Positions 16,879 through 26,943 of a stretch of DNA of 64,000 nucleotides are shown here, one piece after another. Position numbers and translations under genes: made by a program. A model generated the notes under the pieces. It saw nothing but the letters and a program-made list of their open reading frames with translations. It made no database searches and was not told the DNA's origin. Position 1 is the first letter of the stretch; every line of letters starts with the position of its first letter. This DNA is from G965212025 sp965212025 (GTDB taxonomy: Bacteria; Pseudomonadota; Gammaproteobacteria; Poriferisulfidales; Oxydemutatoraceae): contig OZ243039.1 of assembly GCA_965212025.1 (NCBI GenBank), positions 1,674,001 to 1,738,000 on the forward strand, in the 5' to 3' direction.

Positions 16879-17908
16879 GACTGAAGCTTTGTTCGGGAAA
16901 ATAGATTTTTCGGCTTTTGAAGCCAGTCTAAAAGACTCCCTTGCTCCTGTCTATCTGTTGTGTGGGGAAGAGCCCTTGCAACGCTTCGAAGCCAGCCGCC
17001 TGCTGTTGGCGGCGGCGCGCGGGCAAGGCTACGGGCACAGGTCAGTGCACCACGCAGACCCAGGTATTGACTGGCGCGCGCTGATGGTAAGTGCCGACAA
17101 TGGTTCACTGTTTGGGGAGAAGAAAATGCTTGAGCTTCGTTTTGGCAATGCGAAAATTCCCGCCCATCTAAATCCCCACCTGATGGCACTGGTCTCGGGG
17201 CTCGGTCAAGACGTGGTCTTGCTCGTGTGCGTTGACAAAGTGGATTTGCGTACGGCCTGGGTGAAAAAAACATTGCAGATTGGCGTCATGGTTGAAATGA
17301 AAACAAAAAACCAGGTACAAATGAGAACTTGGGTACGGCACAGGGGATCGAAGCTGGGTCTGAAACTGGGGAGCCAGGTGGTGAATACCATCGTCGAAAA
17401 TGCGGAAAACAACATGGTGGAGGCTGCACGTATTGTGGAAATATTGTCTCTTTTGTCCCCTGACGAAAAAATCAGTCTGGAATCATTGGCGACCGTGCTG
17501 CGCGATGACGCAAAATTTGATGTATTCATGTTGGCGGACGCGGCGCTGGGTGGTGAGTGCGTTCGTGCGGTGCGGATCCTGCGTCGTTTGGAGCGTGAAA
17601 AGAAACCCGCCACTTTGGTATTGTGGGTTTTGGCAGACAGACTTCGTCTGTTGGTGGAAATGCAGCAATTGCAGCTTGCCGGAAAAAGCTGGCAAACGGT
17701 TTTGCAAAGCCAGTGGGAGTCACGTAGAAAAAGGTTGCAGAAGGCTTTTGAGCGGCGACCGAGACGAAACTGGAAGCTTCTTTTGCACAGCTGCGCACGG
17801 ATTGACGCTTCGGTCAAAGGCACCGGTGACGGCAAGGAATGGCAAGAGTTGCTAGAATTGGTTCTGTCGATTGCCGGCATTTCGTTTCCACTGCTTAATA
17901 TAAGATGA
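16877..17908 (+). CDS. holA: DNA polymerase III delta subunit
   Basis: A 343-residue clamp-loader subunit. The N-terminus (SLAPVYLLCGEEPLQRFEASRLLLAAAR) matches the HolA start, and the rest follows the family: a degenerate AAA+ fold with LVCVDKVDLRTAWVKK and a helical C-terminal collar domain (ERRPRRNWKLLLHSCARIDASVKG). HolA opens the beta clamp during loading onto DNA. ATG 16877 lies within the CATG at 16876-16879 that also encodes the start of the opposite-strand reductase. It ends 7 bases before proA. Confidence 0.9.
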   Translation: MTEALFGKIDFSAFEASLKDSLAPVYLLCGEEPLQRFEASRLLLAAARGQGYGHRSVHHADPGIDWRALMVSADNGSLFGEKKMLELRFGNAKIPAHLNPHLMALVSGLGQDVVLLVCVDKVDLRTAWVKKTLQIGVMVEMKTKNQVQMRTWVRHRGSKLGLKLGSQVVNTIVENAENNMVEAARIVEILSLLSPDEKISLESLATVLRDDAKFDVFMLADAALGGECVRAVRILRRLEREKKPATLVLWVLADRLRLLVEMQQLQLAGKSWQTVLQSQWESRRKRLQKAFERRPRRNWKLLLHSCARIDASVKGTGDGKEWQELLELVLSIAGISFPLLNIR

Positions 17909-17915
17909 TGCGCAA

Positions 17916-19184
17916 ATGGACATAGAAACGGGTGCGAACTCCCAGACCATGAAAGACCGAGTGCGGGCGGTGCGTGATGCCGCACGCCTTTTGGCTTTTT
18001 CCGACACCAAGACAAGAAATTTGGCGCTGACGGAAATTGCGGCGAGCCTTGAGCGCTCCTTGCCGGTACTTCTGGAGGCAAACCTGCGCGACCTTGAGTT
18101 TGCTGAAAAGAAGGGAGTCAATGCCGGTTCCCTTGAGCGTCTGTTTTTAGATCGGAGTCGCGGCATATCGATGATTGAAAGCATTCGAAAAATCGCGGAT
18201 CTACCTGATCCAATTGGAGAAATCAATGAATTGCGTAATCGCCCATCCGGGATTACGGTGGGGCGCATGCGTGTGCCACTTGGAGTCATAGGCATCATTT
18301 ATGAGTCGCGACCGAATGTGACCGCTGATGCTGCGGCTCTTTGCATCAAGTCTGGCAACGGGGTCGTCCTCAAGGGTGGTTCGGACGCTGCCGAAAGCAG
18401 TCGGGTGATCGTGGATTGCGTGTACGCCGGTTTGGCTCAGGCGGGGTTGCCGATGGATTGTGTTTATCTGGTTCCGGGCAGGGATCGGGACAAGGTTGGT
18501 GAAATGCTCGCATTGGAAGATTTGATCGACGTGATCATTCCTCGTGGCGGGCGGCAACTGATTGAAAGGGTTTCGCGTGAAAGCAAGATTCCACTGCTGA
18601 AGCATCTGGACGGCAATTGCCATGTCTACGTGGATGAGAAGTGCGATCTGGATATGGCTAGCGCTATCGCGGTGAATGGCAAAACACAACGCTTCAGCGT
18701 GTGTAACGCTATGGAGACTTTGTTGGTCTCTGCGAAAATCGCGCCGACTTATTTGCCTCGGGTGGCTGCAGAGCTGGAAGAAAAAGGAGTGAAGCTGAGG
18801 GTCTGCCCGCAAAGCCTGGAGTGGTTGCCGGGGCGAGAGCCTGCCACCGAAGAGGACTGGTACATGGAGTATTTGGCACCGATTCTGGCGTTGAAAGTAG
18901 TGCGCGACATAGATGAGGCCATGGCACATATTCACCGTTATGGTTCTGCGCATACCGACGTGATTGTTACGGAGAATCAGGCGAACGCCATGCGCTTTTT
19001 GTGCGAAGTGGATTCCAGTTCTGTCATGGTGAATGTCTCGCCACGCTTTGCAGACGGAGGTGAATATGGTTTGGGGGCAGAGATTGGCATCAGCACGGAT
19101 CGCTTGCATGCGCGGGGCCCGGTGGGGCTTGAAGGATTGACCAATCAGAAATACGTGGTTTTCGGCAATGGTCAGATACGCTGA
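17916..19184 (+). CDS. proA: Glutamate-5-semialdehyde dehydrogenase
   Basis: A 422-residue aldehyde-dehydrogenase-fold enzyme of proline synthesis that reduces gamma-glutamyl phosphate to glutamate semialdehyde with NADPH. Clear signatures are PLGVIGIIYESRPNVTADAA, KSGNGVVLKGGSDA, LLKHLDGNCHVYVDE, the catalytic cysteine in RFSVCNAMETLLV, and HTDVIVTENQANA near the end. The gene follows holA by 7 bases and precedes nadD by 15, the same local order seen in pseudomonads, so it is probably co-transcribed with them. Confidence 0.94.
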   Translation: MDIETGANSQTMKDRVRAVRDAARLLAFSDTKTRNLALTEIAASLERSLPVLLEANLRDLEFAEKKGVNAGSLERLFLDRSRGISMIESIRKIADLPDPIGEINELRNRPSGITVGRMRVPLGVIGIIYESRPNVTADAAALCIKSGNGVVLKGGSDAAESSRVIVDCVYAGLAQAGLPMDCVYLVPGRDRDKVGEMLALEDLIDVIIPRGGRQLIERVSRESKIPLLKHLDGNCHVYVDEKCDLDMASAIAVNGKTQRFSVCNAMETLLVSAKIAPTYLPRVAAELEEKGVKLRVCPQSLEWLPGREPATEEDWYMEYLAPILALKVVRDIDEAMAHIHRYGSAHTDVIVTENQANAMRFLCEVDSSSVMVNVSPRFADGGEYGLGAEIGISTDRLHARGPVGLEGLTNQKYVVFGNGQIR

Positions 19185-19199
19185 GGTGGTTCCGGACCC

Positions 19200-19817
19200 T
19201 TGCAGCTGACTGCAGTGTACGGGGGTGCCTTTGACCCACCTCATTTTGGGCATTTGCGACCGCTTTTCAAGTTGGCAGGCCAACCGGGGGTGGGGCAGGT
19301 TTCACTTTTGCCGTGCGGAGAGCCCGCGTCTGCCAAAAAGGTGTCTCCTGCCTTACACCGCCTCGCAATGTTGCGCACCTTGGAATTCCTTCCTGGAATG
19401 ATGATTGACACGCGTGAGGTGGAATCTGAAGGCTCTTCCTTTACCACGAACACGCTCGAAGAAATACGCATGGAAGTAGGGGAGGAAGCGTCCCTGGCTT
19501 TTATCCTTGGACAAGATGCGTACGCAGATATGCCGCGTTGGTTCCGTAGCGAACGGATTCTGGAACTTGTCCATTGCATTGTGATTGCCCGGCCGGGTGC
19601 GGCCTTGTCCGCTCCGCCTCCGGGTGGTTTTGTCGGCTTGGCCGAGTTGATGCGAAGCCCTTCTGGAGGCGTATGCTTTTACCAGGATTGTCAGATGGAT
19701 ATTTCTGCCACAAAAATTCGTAAGCTGATCGCTGAAGGTCAGTCGCCTTATGAGTTTCTGCCTGCTGGTGTCTGGGATTACATTCGTAAGCATCACCTCT
19801 ACGGGTGGTGCCAATGA
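19200..19817 (+). CDS. nadD: Nicotinate-nucleotide adenylyltransferase
   Basis: A 205-residue NAD-synthesis enzyme transferring AMP to nicotinate mononucleotide. The nucleotidyltransferase motif GGAFDPPHFGHLRP is at residues 8-21, and the second motif, normally ISST..R, appears as ISATKIRKLIAEG near residue 164. The start is a TTG at 19200, the only position that gives a complete N-terminus. Its TGA overlaps the ATG of rsfS (ATGA at 19814-19817), indicating coupled translation. Confidence 0.92.
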   Translation: MQLTAVYGGAFDPPHFGHLRPLFKLAGQPGVGQVSLLPCGEPASAKKVSPALHRLAMLRTLEFLPGMMIDTREVESEGSSFTTNTLEEIRMEVGEEASLAFILGQDAYADMPRWFRSERILELVHCIVIARPGAALSAPPPGGFVGLAELMRSPSGGVCFYQDCQMDISATKIRKLIAEGQSPYEFLPAGVWDYIRKHHLYGWCQ

Positions 19818-20158
19818 CTCTGGAGCAGTTGTCGGAGAAGATTCACAAGCTGTTGCTGGAAGCAAACGCGGAAGATGTCGTGAAAATTGAGGTAAAAGGG
19901 CTTACGACCTTGTTTGATCACATGTTTATTGCAACCGGAAAAGCCCGACCCCACAACCGAGCCATCGTTGAGACTATCGTGGAAAGTTTAAAAGAAGACG
20001 GGGTGAAAGCGCTGGGTATTGAGGGGAACACAGACGCCGAATGGATTTTACTTGACTATGGGGAAGTGGTTGTCCACGTGATGCGGAAAAATTGTCGTGA
20101 TTTTTACGCTTTAGAGAAGCTCTGGGGCACACCATTGCCCGTAACAGAGGAATATTGA
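19814..20158 (+). CDS. rsfS: Ribosomal silencing factor RsfS
   Basis: A 114-residue Iojap-family protein that binds uL14 and blocks joining of the ribosomal subunits under nutrient limitation. Family segments visible are VKIEVKGLTTLFDHMFIATG, the EGNTDAEWILLDYGEVVVHVM core and the RDFYALEKLWG tail. ATG 19814 overlaps the nadD stop; a GTG nine bases upstream is possible but less likely. The nadD-rsfS pair is a standard bacterial arrangement. Confidence 0.94.
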   Translation: MTLEQLSEKIHKLLLEANAEDVVKIEVKGLTTLFDHMFIATGKARPHNRAIVETIVESLKEDGVKALGIEGNTDAEWILLDYGEVVVHVMRKNCRDFYALEKLWGTPLPVTEEY

Positions 20159-20287
20159 TTTTTTGTGAGCTAAATCAGGGCTGTGACGGGAATGCTTGTA
20201 CTGCCTTGTGAGGCAGAATTCCAGTCTGCCTGAGGCGAGATAGAAATTATCGTCGCCATGCTGGCAAGGCATCCAGAACTCTAAGGC

Positions 20288-23200
20288 GTGATTAAAACGC
20301 TGATCCATTTTTTCTCTGCACTGGTTGTGCTGTTTGCCGGTGCGATTTTGTATCTACAGTATTCCACCACTGCCCAAAAATATGTCGCCGCGGCGGTTGA
20401 GCAACTGAGTGAGCTATATGGTGTGGAAGTTGAGACCTCAAATGTAAAGTTCCGTTTTCATTTTCCGGCCCTGTTTGTGGAAATGTCAGACTTGAAAGTA
20501 AAATTGCCAAACTCATCCAACACTTTGTTCGATAGTGATTTTCTTCATTTGCAGATGGATCTCTACGAGTCGGTCGTGCAGAGCGAGCCGGTATTCTCAG
20601 AAGTCGATTTCTATCGTTCTTCTGTGACCATTCGCCTTGACGAAAACGGTCGTCCCGAGTTTCTTGCCATGCTTCCTGCCACTGTTCGCACAGGCTCTGA
20701 AAACCACCGCACTTCAGTACGCTTCAGGAACAGCTCTTTTACTCTCATAAACCACAACAACGCGACTTTGGTCCTGACCAATGCCGATCTTGCGGTGATG
20801 GTGGAAAAAGAAAACGTGCAGCTGGAACTATGGAGTACCCATGCCGAAAGCTTCGCTGAAATACGCGTACTGGCCAATGGCTCACTCCAGTCAGGCCGGC
20901 TCGCAGATGGCAGCTTTTATATCGAGACACGAGAGCTGTTTTTGGAGGCTTGGGGCGATTTTTTTGCCTTCAACAAACTGGGGCAGGGGATGGTAACCGG
21001 AGCATTATGGGGGGCTTTGGATGAAGGAAGTCTCAGCAGCCTGACCGGAAAACTGGAACTGCAGGACTATCAGGGCGGCTTTGGGAACGATGGCGAATTT
21101 TCCGGCATCGACAAAGCGGGTGAGTTGTTCCCGCTGAAGCTGGAAACGGAATTTTCCTGGACAGGCACGCAAGGCACCAGTGAGTTACAGCTGTCCAGGC
21201 TGTTTCTGTTTTCGCCGGCTGGGGAAATCAAACAAGGCAATTTTTCCTTGCGACATGAGAGTACAGCGAAGCCGGAAAGCCATTTGTACTTTTCAATTCC
21301 GGATATTGACGAGAAAAGCAACCGATATATGTCAAAAATCTTTCGGGAGCAATCGACTCCTTCTTCGCTGACGGTTGCCTTTTCCGGGAACTCAATACGG
21401 GCGGCAGCAGTCTTTTCCCATGAGCTGCTGCCGGAAGCTGCGGCGCAGAATTCTGTTTCGCCCGCGCGTTTGTTGCTTCCGCCCTCGCTACTGGCCACGC
21501 CCAGGTTGACTCACTTTGGTGTCGCCATGGAAGCAAAGGAGCTAAGCATTCCCGACTTGAGCACCTTTGAACTGCCCATATTGGTCCGGAACTTTTCCGG
21601 GTCTCTGCACCTGACGCTATCCAGCAGTGGCTTGATGGTTTTGTCGCACATTGATTCTGCCGCTATTGCCGGCGGGCAGTTACGAGGTGATTTCTTCGGC
21701 ACTTTTGGCGAGGAGGAACCGGTCATTCATGCATTTTTGGAAATGCAGTCGGTTTCTCTGACTGAAGTGCGTGGCTTACTGCCGCTCAAGCTGATGAATC
21801 CCAAGCTGCAGGACTGGCTGAAGGGAACGCTGCTTTCCGGCGTAGCGGAGCACGCGGCACTGGGTTTGTCCGGCCCCCTGCGCGCTTCTTTTTTTGGCGA
21901 AGGTGGCGGGAATTTTTTTGCGAACATCAAGGTCAACAATGGTCAGATTCGCTACCATGAAGCGTTAGCACCGGTGACCCACATTGTTGGGGAAGTGAAA
22001 TTTGAAGGCAGGCAACTGACGGTCGTTGCGAGTCAGGCGCGGTTTTACGGTCTGCAGTCAACCGAAGTGCGGATTGAAGTTCCGGACTTGGCGCACCCTG
22101 TTATCAAAGTACGTGTGCGGGCAGCCGGTGACCTGGAACAGTTGCCGGATTATCTTTCGGCAAGTGCTGCTTCGGCGATGGCAAAGGTGCCGCGATTTCT
22201 GCTGACAGGAGCGGGAGATATCACGGTGGCCGTAGATGCCCCGCTTGTCCGGGACGCCAAGTCGCCTCTGCGCGTTAATGGCAGGGTGCATTTCGACAAC
22301 GCCCGTTTGCAATTGCCGGAGCAGGACTGGGATTTTGATGCCGTGAACGGTACTTTGCATTTTGATGAGGGCGGGTTTCGGGAAGGGAAATTTGGGGCTC
22401 ACCTTGCCGGGCAGCAGCTTGCTGTTGAAATGTTTCGCGAAGCTGGCAACTTCAAAATTCAAGCGCAGGGGAAGTTATCAAGTGAGTATCTGGCCTCTCG
22501 TTATTTACCGAAATTCCAGGATCGCATTTCGGGAGCTTCAAACTGGGATATTCAGTTGCTGATTCCAGGCTCGGAAGAGGCACGGTTCAAACAGGGAATG
22601 ATCTTTGATTTACGCTCGGAACTGGTTGGGAGCAGCTTTGATTTGCCCGCTCCTTTGACAAAGGAAGTGACAGAGAAACGCGAACTCACGGCGCGCTTCA
22701 TTCGTAAAAATTCAGGTATGGAAGTGAGGGCAAAGCTCAAGGGCATTGCTGACGTGCACTATGTTATGGACAGCTTGCCGCTTCCCAACAAGGTGAGCGT
22801 GTCAGCAAAATTCTTGCAGGCGGTAGACGTGCTTGCCTGGTCTCACTACTGGCCGGAGAACACTGTGTCCTCGGCTTTTTCCGGAGACAGCTCGGTAGAA
22901 CTTTCTTTTGCCGCTTTGCAATTGGGTTCAACGCAAACCGGGAAGCTGTGGTTCGGGCTAGAGACCGGCAAGGCGCAGAACATTCGTATGAATGTTCGTT
23001 CTGACTGGTTACAGGGCAGGGTGCTGATGCCGCGCGCCCCGAATGCCACTGGACATATCAACCTGGACAGGTTGTTTCTGTCCCCTGAAATGTTTCCCCA
23101 CGCCGACGCAAGCACCCACGTGAATCGTTTCCCCCAACTACCCAAAATAAAGGCTTCGGTTAAAAGCCTGAGGTTTGGAGACCTGAGATTTGCCTCGGTC

Positions 23201-23986
23201 GACACAATATTTCAGTTGACTGGTGCGGGCGTGAATGTTTCGCGATTCTCAGCGGGTCTTCCCAAAACCAAGGGCAGGCTGCAGCTTTCGGGAGACTGGA
23301 AAGTGGGGAAGAAAACGCGCATGAAACTACTCGTCAAGTCGCAGAGTTTCGGAAGCCTGTTGCCGCAAAAAAAGCAGGAAGCGGTGCTTGAAAATGGCAG
23401 TGGCCATGTTCTCGTCGATTTTTCCTGGCCAGGAAGCCCGGGTGATTTTGATTTCGGAAAAATCGTTGGAAGCGCGAATATCGCGCTAAAGGATGGAACT
23501 CTCCAGCAGGTAGACCCATCAGCCGGTAAAATTTTCGGCTTATTGAATCTTTCTCTCCTCTTGCAGCGCCTGTCTCTTGATTTCAGTGACCTTTTGTCAA
23601 AAGGCTTGTCTTTCGACAAGCTATTCGGAGAATTCAGCTTTCAGGGTGGTGAGATGCACACCAAGAGACTGTTGATTAACAGCTCCGTCATGGACATCAA
23701 AGTTCTAGGGAAAACAGACATCGTAAAGGAATTGTATGACTTGAATATTGAGGTGGTGCCCAATTTAAGCGGAAATCTGCCTGTCGCTGCCGCGCTGGTC
23801 GGCGGGCCACTCGTTGGAGGGTTGGTTTTTCTGGGAGAGAAGATTATCCGATTGGGTAAAACGCTGGATAAAATCCTGATACTGGAGTACCACATGGGAG
23901 GAAAATGGGACAAACCGGAAATAAAGTTTGTAAAGGCACCGGTCGTGAAAAAACTGAACATTCTGAATACTTTTCTGGGTCGGTAG
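20288..23986 (+). CDS. yhdP: YhdP-like AsmA-family envelope protein
   Basis: A 1232-residue protein with one N-terminal membrane anchor (LIHFFSALVVLFAGAILYLQY) and a very long beta-rich periplasmic body typical of the YhdP/TIGR02099 branch of the AsmA superfamily, with a DUF3971-like middle and an AsmA-2-like C-terminus (GSANIALKDGTLQQVDPSAG, LLNLSLLLQRLSLDFSDL). YhdP, TamB and YdbH bridge the periplasm and carry phospholipids to the outer membrane. Translation begins at GTG 20288. The gene is isolated by 129 bases from rsfS and faces fbpC. Confidence 0.85.
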   Translation: MIKTLIHFFSALVVLFAGAILYLQYSTTAQKYVAAAVEQLSELYGVEVETSNVKFRFHFPALFVEMSDLKVKLPNSSNTLFDSDFLHLQMDLYESVVQSEPVFSEVDFYRSSVTIRLDENGRPEFLAMLPATVRTGSENHRTSVRFRNSSFTLINHNNATLVLTNADLAVMVEKENVQLELWSTHAESFAEIRVLANGSLQSGRLADGSFYIETRELFLEAWGDFFAFNKLGQGMVTGALWGALDEGSLSSLTGKLELQDYQGGFGNDGEFSGIDKAGELFPLKLETEFSWTGTQGTSELQLSRLFLFSPAGEIKQGNFSLRHESTAKPESHLYFSIPDIDEKSNRYMSKIFREQSTPSSLTVAFSGNSIRAAAVFSHELLPEAAAQNSVSPARLLLPPSLLATPRLTHFGVAMEAKELSIPDLSTFELPILVRNFSGSLHLTLSSSGLMVLSHIDSAAIAGGQLRGDFFGTFGEEEPVIHAFLEMQSVSLTEVRGLLPLKLMNPKLQDWLKGTLLSGVAEHAALGLSGPLRASFFGEGGGNFFANIKVNNGQIRYHEALAPVTHIVGEVKFEGRQLTVVASQARFYGLQSTEVRIEVPDLAHPVIKVRVRAAGDLEQLPDYLSASAASAMAKVPRFLLTGAGDITVAVDAPLVRDAKSPLRVNGRVHFDNARLQLPEQDWDFDAVNGTLHFDEGGFREGKFGAHLAGQQLAVEMFREAGNFKIQAQGKLSSEYLASRYLPKFQDRISGASNWDIQLLIPGSEEARFKQGMIFDLRSELVGSSFDLPAPLTKEVTEKRELTARFIRKNSGMEVRAKLKGIADVHYVMDSLPLPNKVSVSAKFLQAVDVLAWSHYWPENTVSSAFSGDSSVELSFAALQLGSTQTGKLWFGLETGKAQNIRMNVRSDWLQGRVLMPRAPNATGHINLDRLFLSPEMFPHADASTHVNRFPQLPKIKASVKSLRFGDLRFASVDTIFQLTGAGVNVSRFSAGLPKTKGRLQLSGDWKVGKKTRMKLLVKSQSFGSLLPQKKQEAVLENGSGHVLVDFSWPGSPGDFDFGKIVGSANIALKDGTLQQVDPSAGKIFGLLNLSLLLQRLSLDFSDLLSKGLSFDKLFGEFSFQGGEMHTKRLLINSSVMDIKVLGKTDIVKELYDLNIEVVPNLSGNLPVAAALVGGPLVGGLVFLGEKIIRLGKTLDKILILEYHMGGKWDKPEIKFVKAPVVKKLNILNTFLGR

Positions 23987-24138
23987 CTGGCAGAGGTAGA
24001 CGAAATGTGGCACACAGTCCGTCGTTTCTGGCGTGTTGGCGAATGCTGTATTTCCCGACCCTCCGGATTGCAGCCACCGCAGACTGAATTCTTCCCATTT
24101 TGACCCAAAGCTTCTGCCCGGTTCGTCGAGGTTTCAGC

Positions 24139-25233
24139 TCATTGTGTACTTTTGTCGGCAGGGTCGTGAGTGGCGATGGTTTCGGGAAAAGCGACCGTAT
24201 GTTGCATATCCAGTCGAATGCCAATCGCCTCTCCAATCTGGTGGTCATGGTGACTTGGTGCCAGGCAATGTACGGTTTCGCCGTTTTTCAGCGCTAGCTG
24301 GTAGAGAAATTCCGCCCCGCGAAACTGTTTTGTCACGACTGTGGCCTGCCATGTACTGTCGTCGTCGTGCACGATGTCGTCCGGTCTGACGAGGACACTG
24401 TAGCGGTCGTTCCTGGTGTTTTTGCCCAATGCTCCCATCGGGAAGTCTCCCAGTACGGTGCGCACTTTATTCCCGGCAATCAGTTGCCCTGCGAGGAGGC
24501 TTCCCATGCCCACAAAGGTCGCGACATTGCGCGAGGCAGGTTGGTGATACAGGTTGTAGGCAGTGTCCCATTGCAACAGGCGTCCCTGTGATATCACCCC
24601 TACGTAATCCGCCAGCGTCAGTGCCTCGTTTTGGTCGTGCGTTACAAACAAGGCCGTAATTTTCTGTTTTTTGATCAGTCTTTTGATTGCATCTGCCAAT
24701 TGCATGCGCAAACCTTGATCCAGTCCGGAAAACGGTTCATCCAAAAGCAGCAGTCTGGGCTGAGGTGCAAGCGCTCGTGCCAGTTCTATGCGTTGTTGTT
24801 CGCCGCCGGACAACTCGTGGGGGTACGATTTTTTGCAGTGTTCAAGGCCAAGCAGCGACAGTAGTTCATCGACTTGGCGGTGCAGCGATTTTTTACTGAT
24901 CTTGCGCAGCCCGAAAGCAATGTTTTGCTCCACGTTCAAGTGGGGAAACAGCGAACGCTCCTGAAAAACCATGCCGACCTGGCGCTTTTCTATCGCTTCG
25001 TGGAAATTGGTGGAACTGAGCAATCTTCCGTCCAGATGAATCGTGCCTTGCTTGAGCCTCTGAAAGCCTGCCAGGCAACGCAACAGAGTCGTTTTTCCAC
25101 AGCCACTTGGTCCCAGCAGACAGCCAATACCCCACTGGCGCAGAGTAAAACTAATGCCATGCAAGATGCTCTGTCGGAGAAAAGAGGCAGAAACCGCGTT
25201 CAGTTTCAGGAAAGTTCTACTGTTTTCGTTCAT
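24139..25233 (-). CDS. fbpC: Iron(III) ABC transporter ATP-binding protein
   Basis: A 364-residue ABC ATPase. Walker A is GPSGCGKTTL at residues 41-50, the signature LSGGEQQRIELARAL at about 140, and Walker B LLLLDEPFSGLD follows. The C-terminal 120 residues form a TOBE-like regulatory domain, including SVLVRPDDIV. The protein energises Fe3+ import through FbpB. It is the last gene of fbpA-fbpB-fbpC, separated from fbpB by 105 bases. A PotA/CysA-type importer is the alternative, but the neighbouring binding protein supports iron. Confidence 0.85.
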   Translation of the reverse strand: MNENSRTFLKLNAVSASFLRQSILHGISFTLRQWGIGCLLGPSGCGKTTLLRCLAGFQRLKQGTIHLDGRLLSSTNFHEAIEKRQVGMVFQERSLFPHLNVEQNIAFGLRKISKKSLHRQVDELLSLLGLEHCKKSYPHELSGGEQQRIELARALAPQPRLLLLDEPFSGLDQGLRMQLADAIKRLIKKQKITALFVTHDQNEALTLADYVGVISQGRLLQWDTAYNLYHQPASRNVATFVGMGSLLAGQLIAGNKVRTVLGDFPMGALGKNTRNDRYSVLVRPDDIVHDDDSTWQATVVTKQFRGAEFLYQLALKNGETVHCLAPSHHDHQIGEAIGIRLDMQHTVAFPETIATHDPADKSTQ

Positions 25234-25338
25234 GAAGGGTGCGTTGTCATTTTTTGTCTCGGCATGGTGTTTCCCATTTTAAGCGAGTCAAGGCAGGATT
25301 TGAAGCATTGCCGATTGTGGTCGACTCCAAGCCTTGCC

Positions 25339-26943
25339 TCAGTGTAGTTTCTGGGAACGAATCACGAGTGCGATGGGTAGCAGGCCTACGAGCACGATCG
25401 TCAGCGCCGGAGCTGCGATGCCGGTCAGTTGCTCATCGGATGCGAACTCAAAAACCCGTACCGCCAAGGTGTCGAAATTGTAGGGACGCAGAATCAGCGT
25501 CGCCGGCAATTCTTTGACAATTTCCACGAAGGCCAGAAGAAAGGCAGCAAAAACACCGTTTTTCAGCAGCGGTAAATGTACGCTGGAGAGGGTGCGAAAA
25601 AACCCGGACCCCAGGCTTTTGGCTGTTTCGTCAATGCTAAGCGGGATTTTTTCCAGAACCACGTGCATGGAATGGAAGCCCATGGTCAGGAAGCGAACGA
25701 CCAAGGCAAGGAGCAATAAAGCCAATCCCGTGTTTTGCCAAAGGCTCGCGTCTAAGTGAAGCCATGCACCAATATTGCGCAAAACCGTGATCATGGAAAG
25801 CACGCCGACGGCGACGACGACACCCGGGATCGCATAGCCCAGGGTGGCGGCTTCGGTGGCAAAAACCAGGATGCGCCCAGGTGCTATGCGGCGGGAGTAG
25901 GACAGGATGAATGAGGCCAGGAGTACCAGCAAGGATCCTGCTGTTGCCAGAAGCAGCGTGTTGCCTAGCAGCGTGGTGTAATCACCCGAGAATCCGCTGC
26001 TGTCCCTGAATGCCCAATACAGCAGTTGCACGGTCGGTATCACAAAGCCGAGAGACAACACCAGCCCGCAATAAACGGTCGCCGCCAGGCGGGGTTTGCC
26101 AGTCTGGTGTGGCTCGCTTTCCGGCATTGGGAGCTGCGTGTCTTCAAAGCGAGCCTGCTTGCGGGAAATCCTTTCCAGCGTCAGGAACAGCAGAATGACC
26201 ATCAGAAGTATCAACGAAAGCTGAACCGCCGTTCCCAGGCTGTTGAGGCCAAACCAGGCTTTGAGGATGCCCGAGCTGAGTGCCGGGATCCCGAAATACT
26301 GCACCACGCCATAATCTGCCAAGGTCTCCATGGCGACCAAAGCCATGCCGACGACCACGGCGGGACGGGCAATGGGCAAGCTGAGGCGAAAAAAACACTC
26401 TTGCGGACTCGCCCCCAGCATCCTGCCAGCTTCCAAAGTCTGCCGTAAGTAGCCTCGGAACACCGCGTAGCTAAGTATGTATACGTAGGGGTACAGAACG
26501 AAGGAGAGTAAAAAAATGGCACCGCCGAGGGAGCGGACGGGCAAGGGTTCTGAAAGATTCAGCATGGACAGCCAGTGGTGCAGTACGCCGCCATAGTCGA
26601 GCAGGCCGGTATAGGTATAGGCGATGACGTAGCCAGGGTAGGCAAGAGGGAGCACAAGTGCCCATTTAAAGAATGCGCGACCCGGGAAGTGGCAGTGGGT
26701 GCAGAGCCAGGCAGTGCTGCTTCCAAGCAGAGCTGCAAGCAAAGAAGTGCCGGTGCACAACAACAGTGAATTGATGAAATATTCTGTTAAGAGGTTTTCT
26801 GCGAAATGGTGCCAGATTTCGGTGTCAGAACCAAAAAGATAAAGTCCAAGAGAGCCGATCGGTGCTACGACGACGACGCAAGCTGACAGCGCAAGCAACG
26901 CAATCCAGCGCGGTGCCGTCAAGGTTTCAACGCCAGCCGGCAC
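25339..26943 (-). CDS. fbpB: Iron(III) ABC transporter permease
   Basis: A 534-residue inner-membrane protein with about 12 hydrophobic segments in two homologous halves, the fused two-domain permease plan of FbpB. Each half has the EAA-type coupling loop: EAGRMLGASPQECFFRLSLP in the first and DETAKSLGSGFFRTLSSVHLP in the second. It forms the channel for iron released by FbpA. Its start overlaps the end of fbpA by 17 bases, which fixes the operon order. Confidence 0.85.
   Translation of the reverse strand: MPAGVETLTAPRWIALLALSACVVVVAPIGSLGLYLFGSDTEIWHHFAENLLTEYFINSLLLCTGTSLLAALLGSSTAWLCTHCHFPGRAFFKWALVLPLAYPGYVIAYTYTGLLDYGGVLHHWLSMLNLSEPLPVRSLGGAIFLLSFVLYPYVYILSYAVFRGYLRQTLEAGRMLGASPQECFFRLSLPIARPAVVVGMALVAMETLADYGVVQYFGIPALSSGILKAWFGLNSLGTAVQLSLILLMVILLFLTLERISRKQARFEDTQLPMPESEPHQTGKPRLAATVYCGLVLSLGFVIPTVQLLYWAFRDSSGFSGDYTTLLGNTLLLATAGSLLVLLASFILSYSRRIAPGRILVFATEAATLGYAIPGVVVAVGVLSMITVLRNIGAWLHLDASLWQNTGLALLLLALVVRFLTMGFHSMHVVLEKIPLSIDETAKSLGSGFFRTLSSVHLPLLKNGVFAAFLLAFVEIVKELPATLILRPYNFDTLAVRVFEFASDEQLTGIAAPALTIVLVGLLPIALVIRSQKLH

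Noticed and set aside
18201..19283. 360-codon open frame antisense to proA and nadD
   Set aside because: A shadow of two clear genes with no domain or ribosome site.
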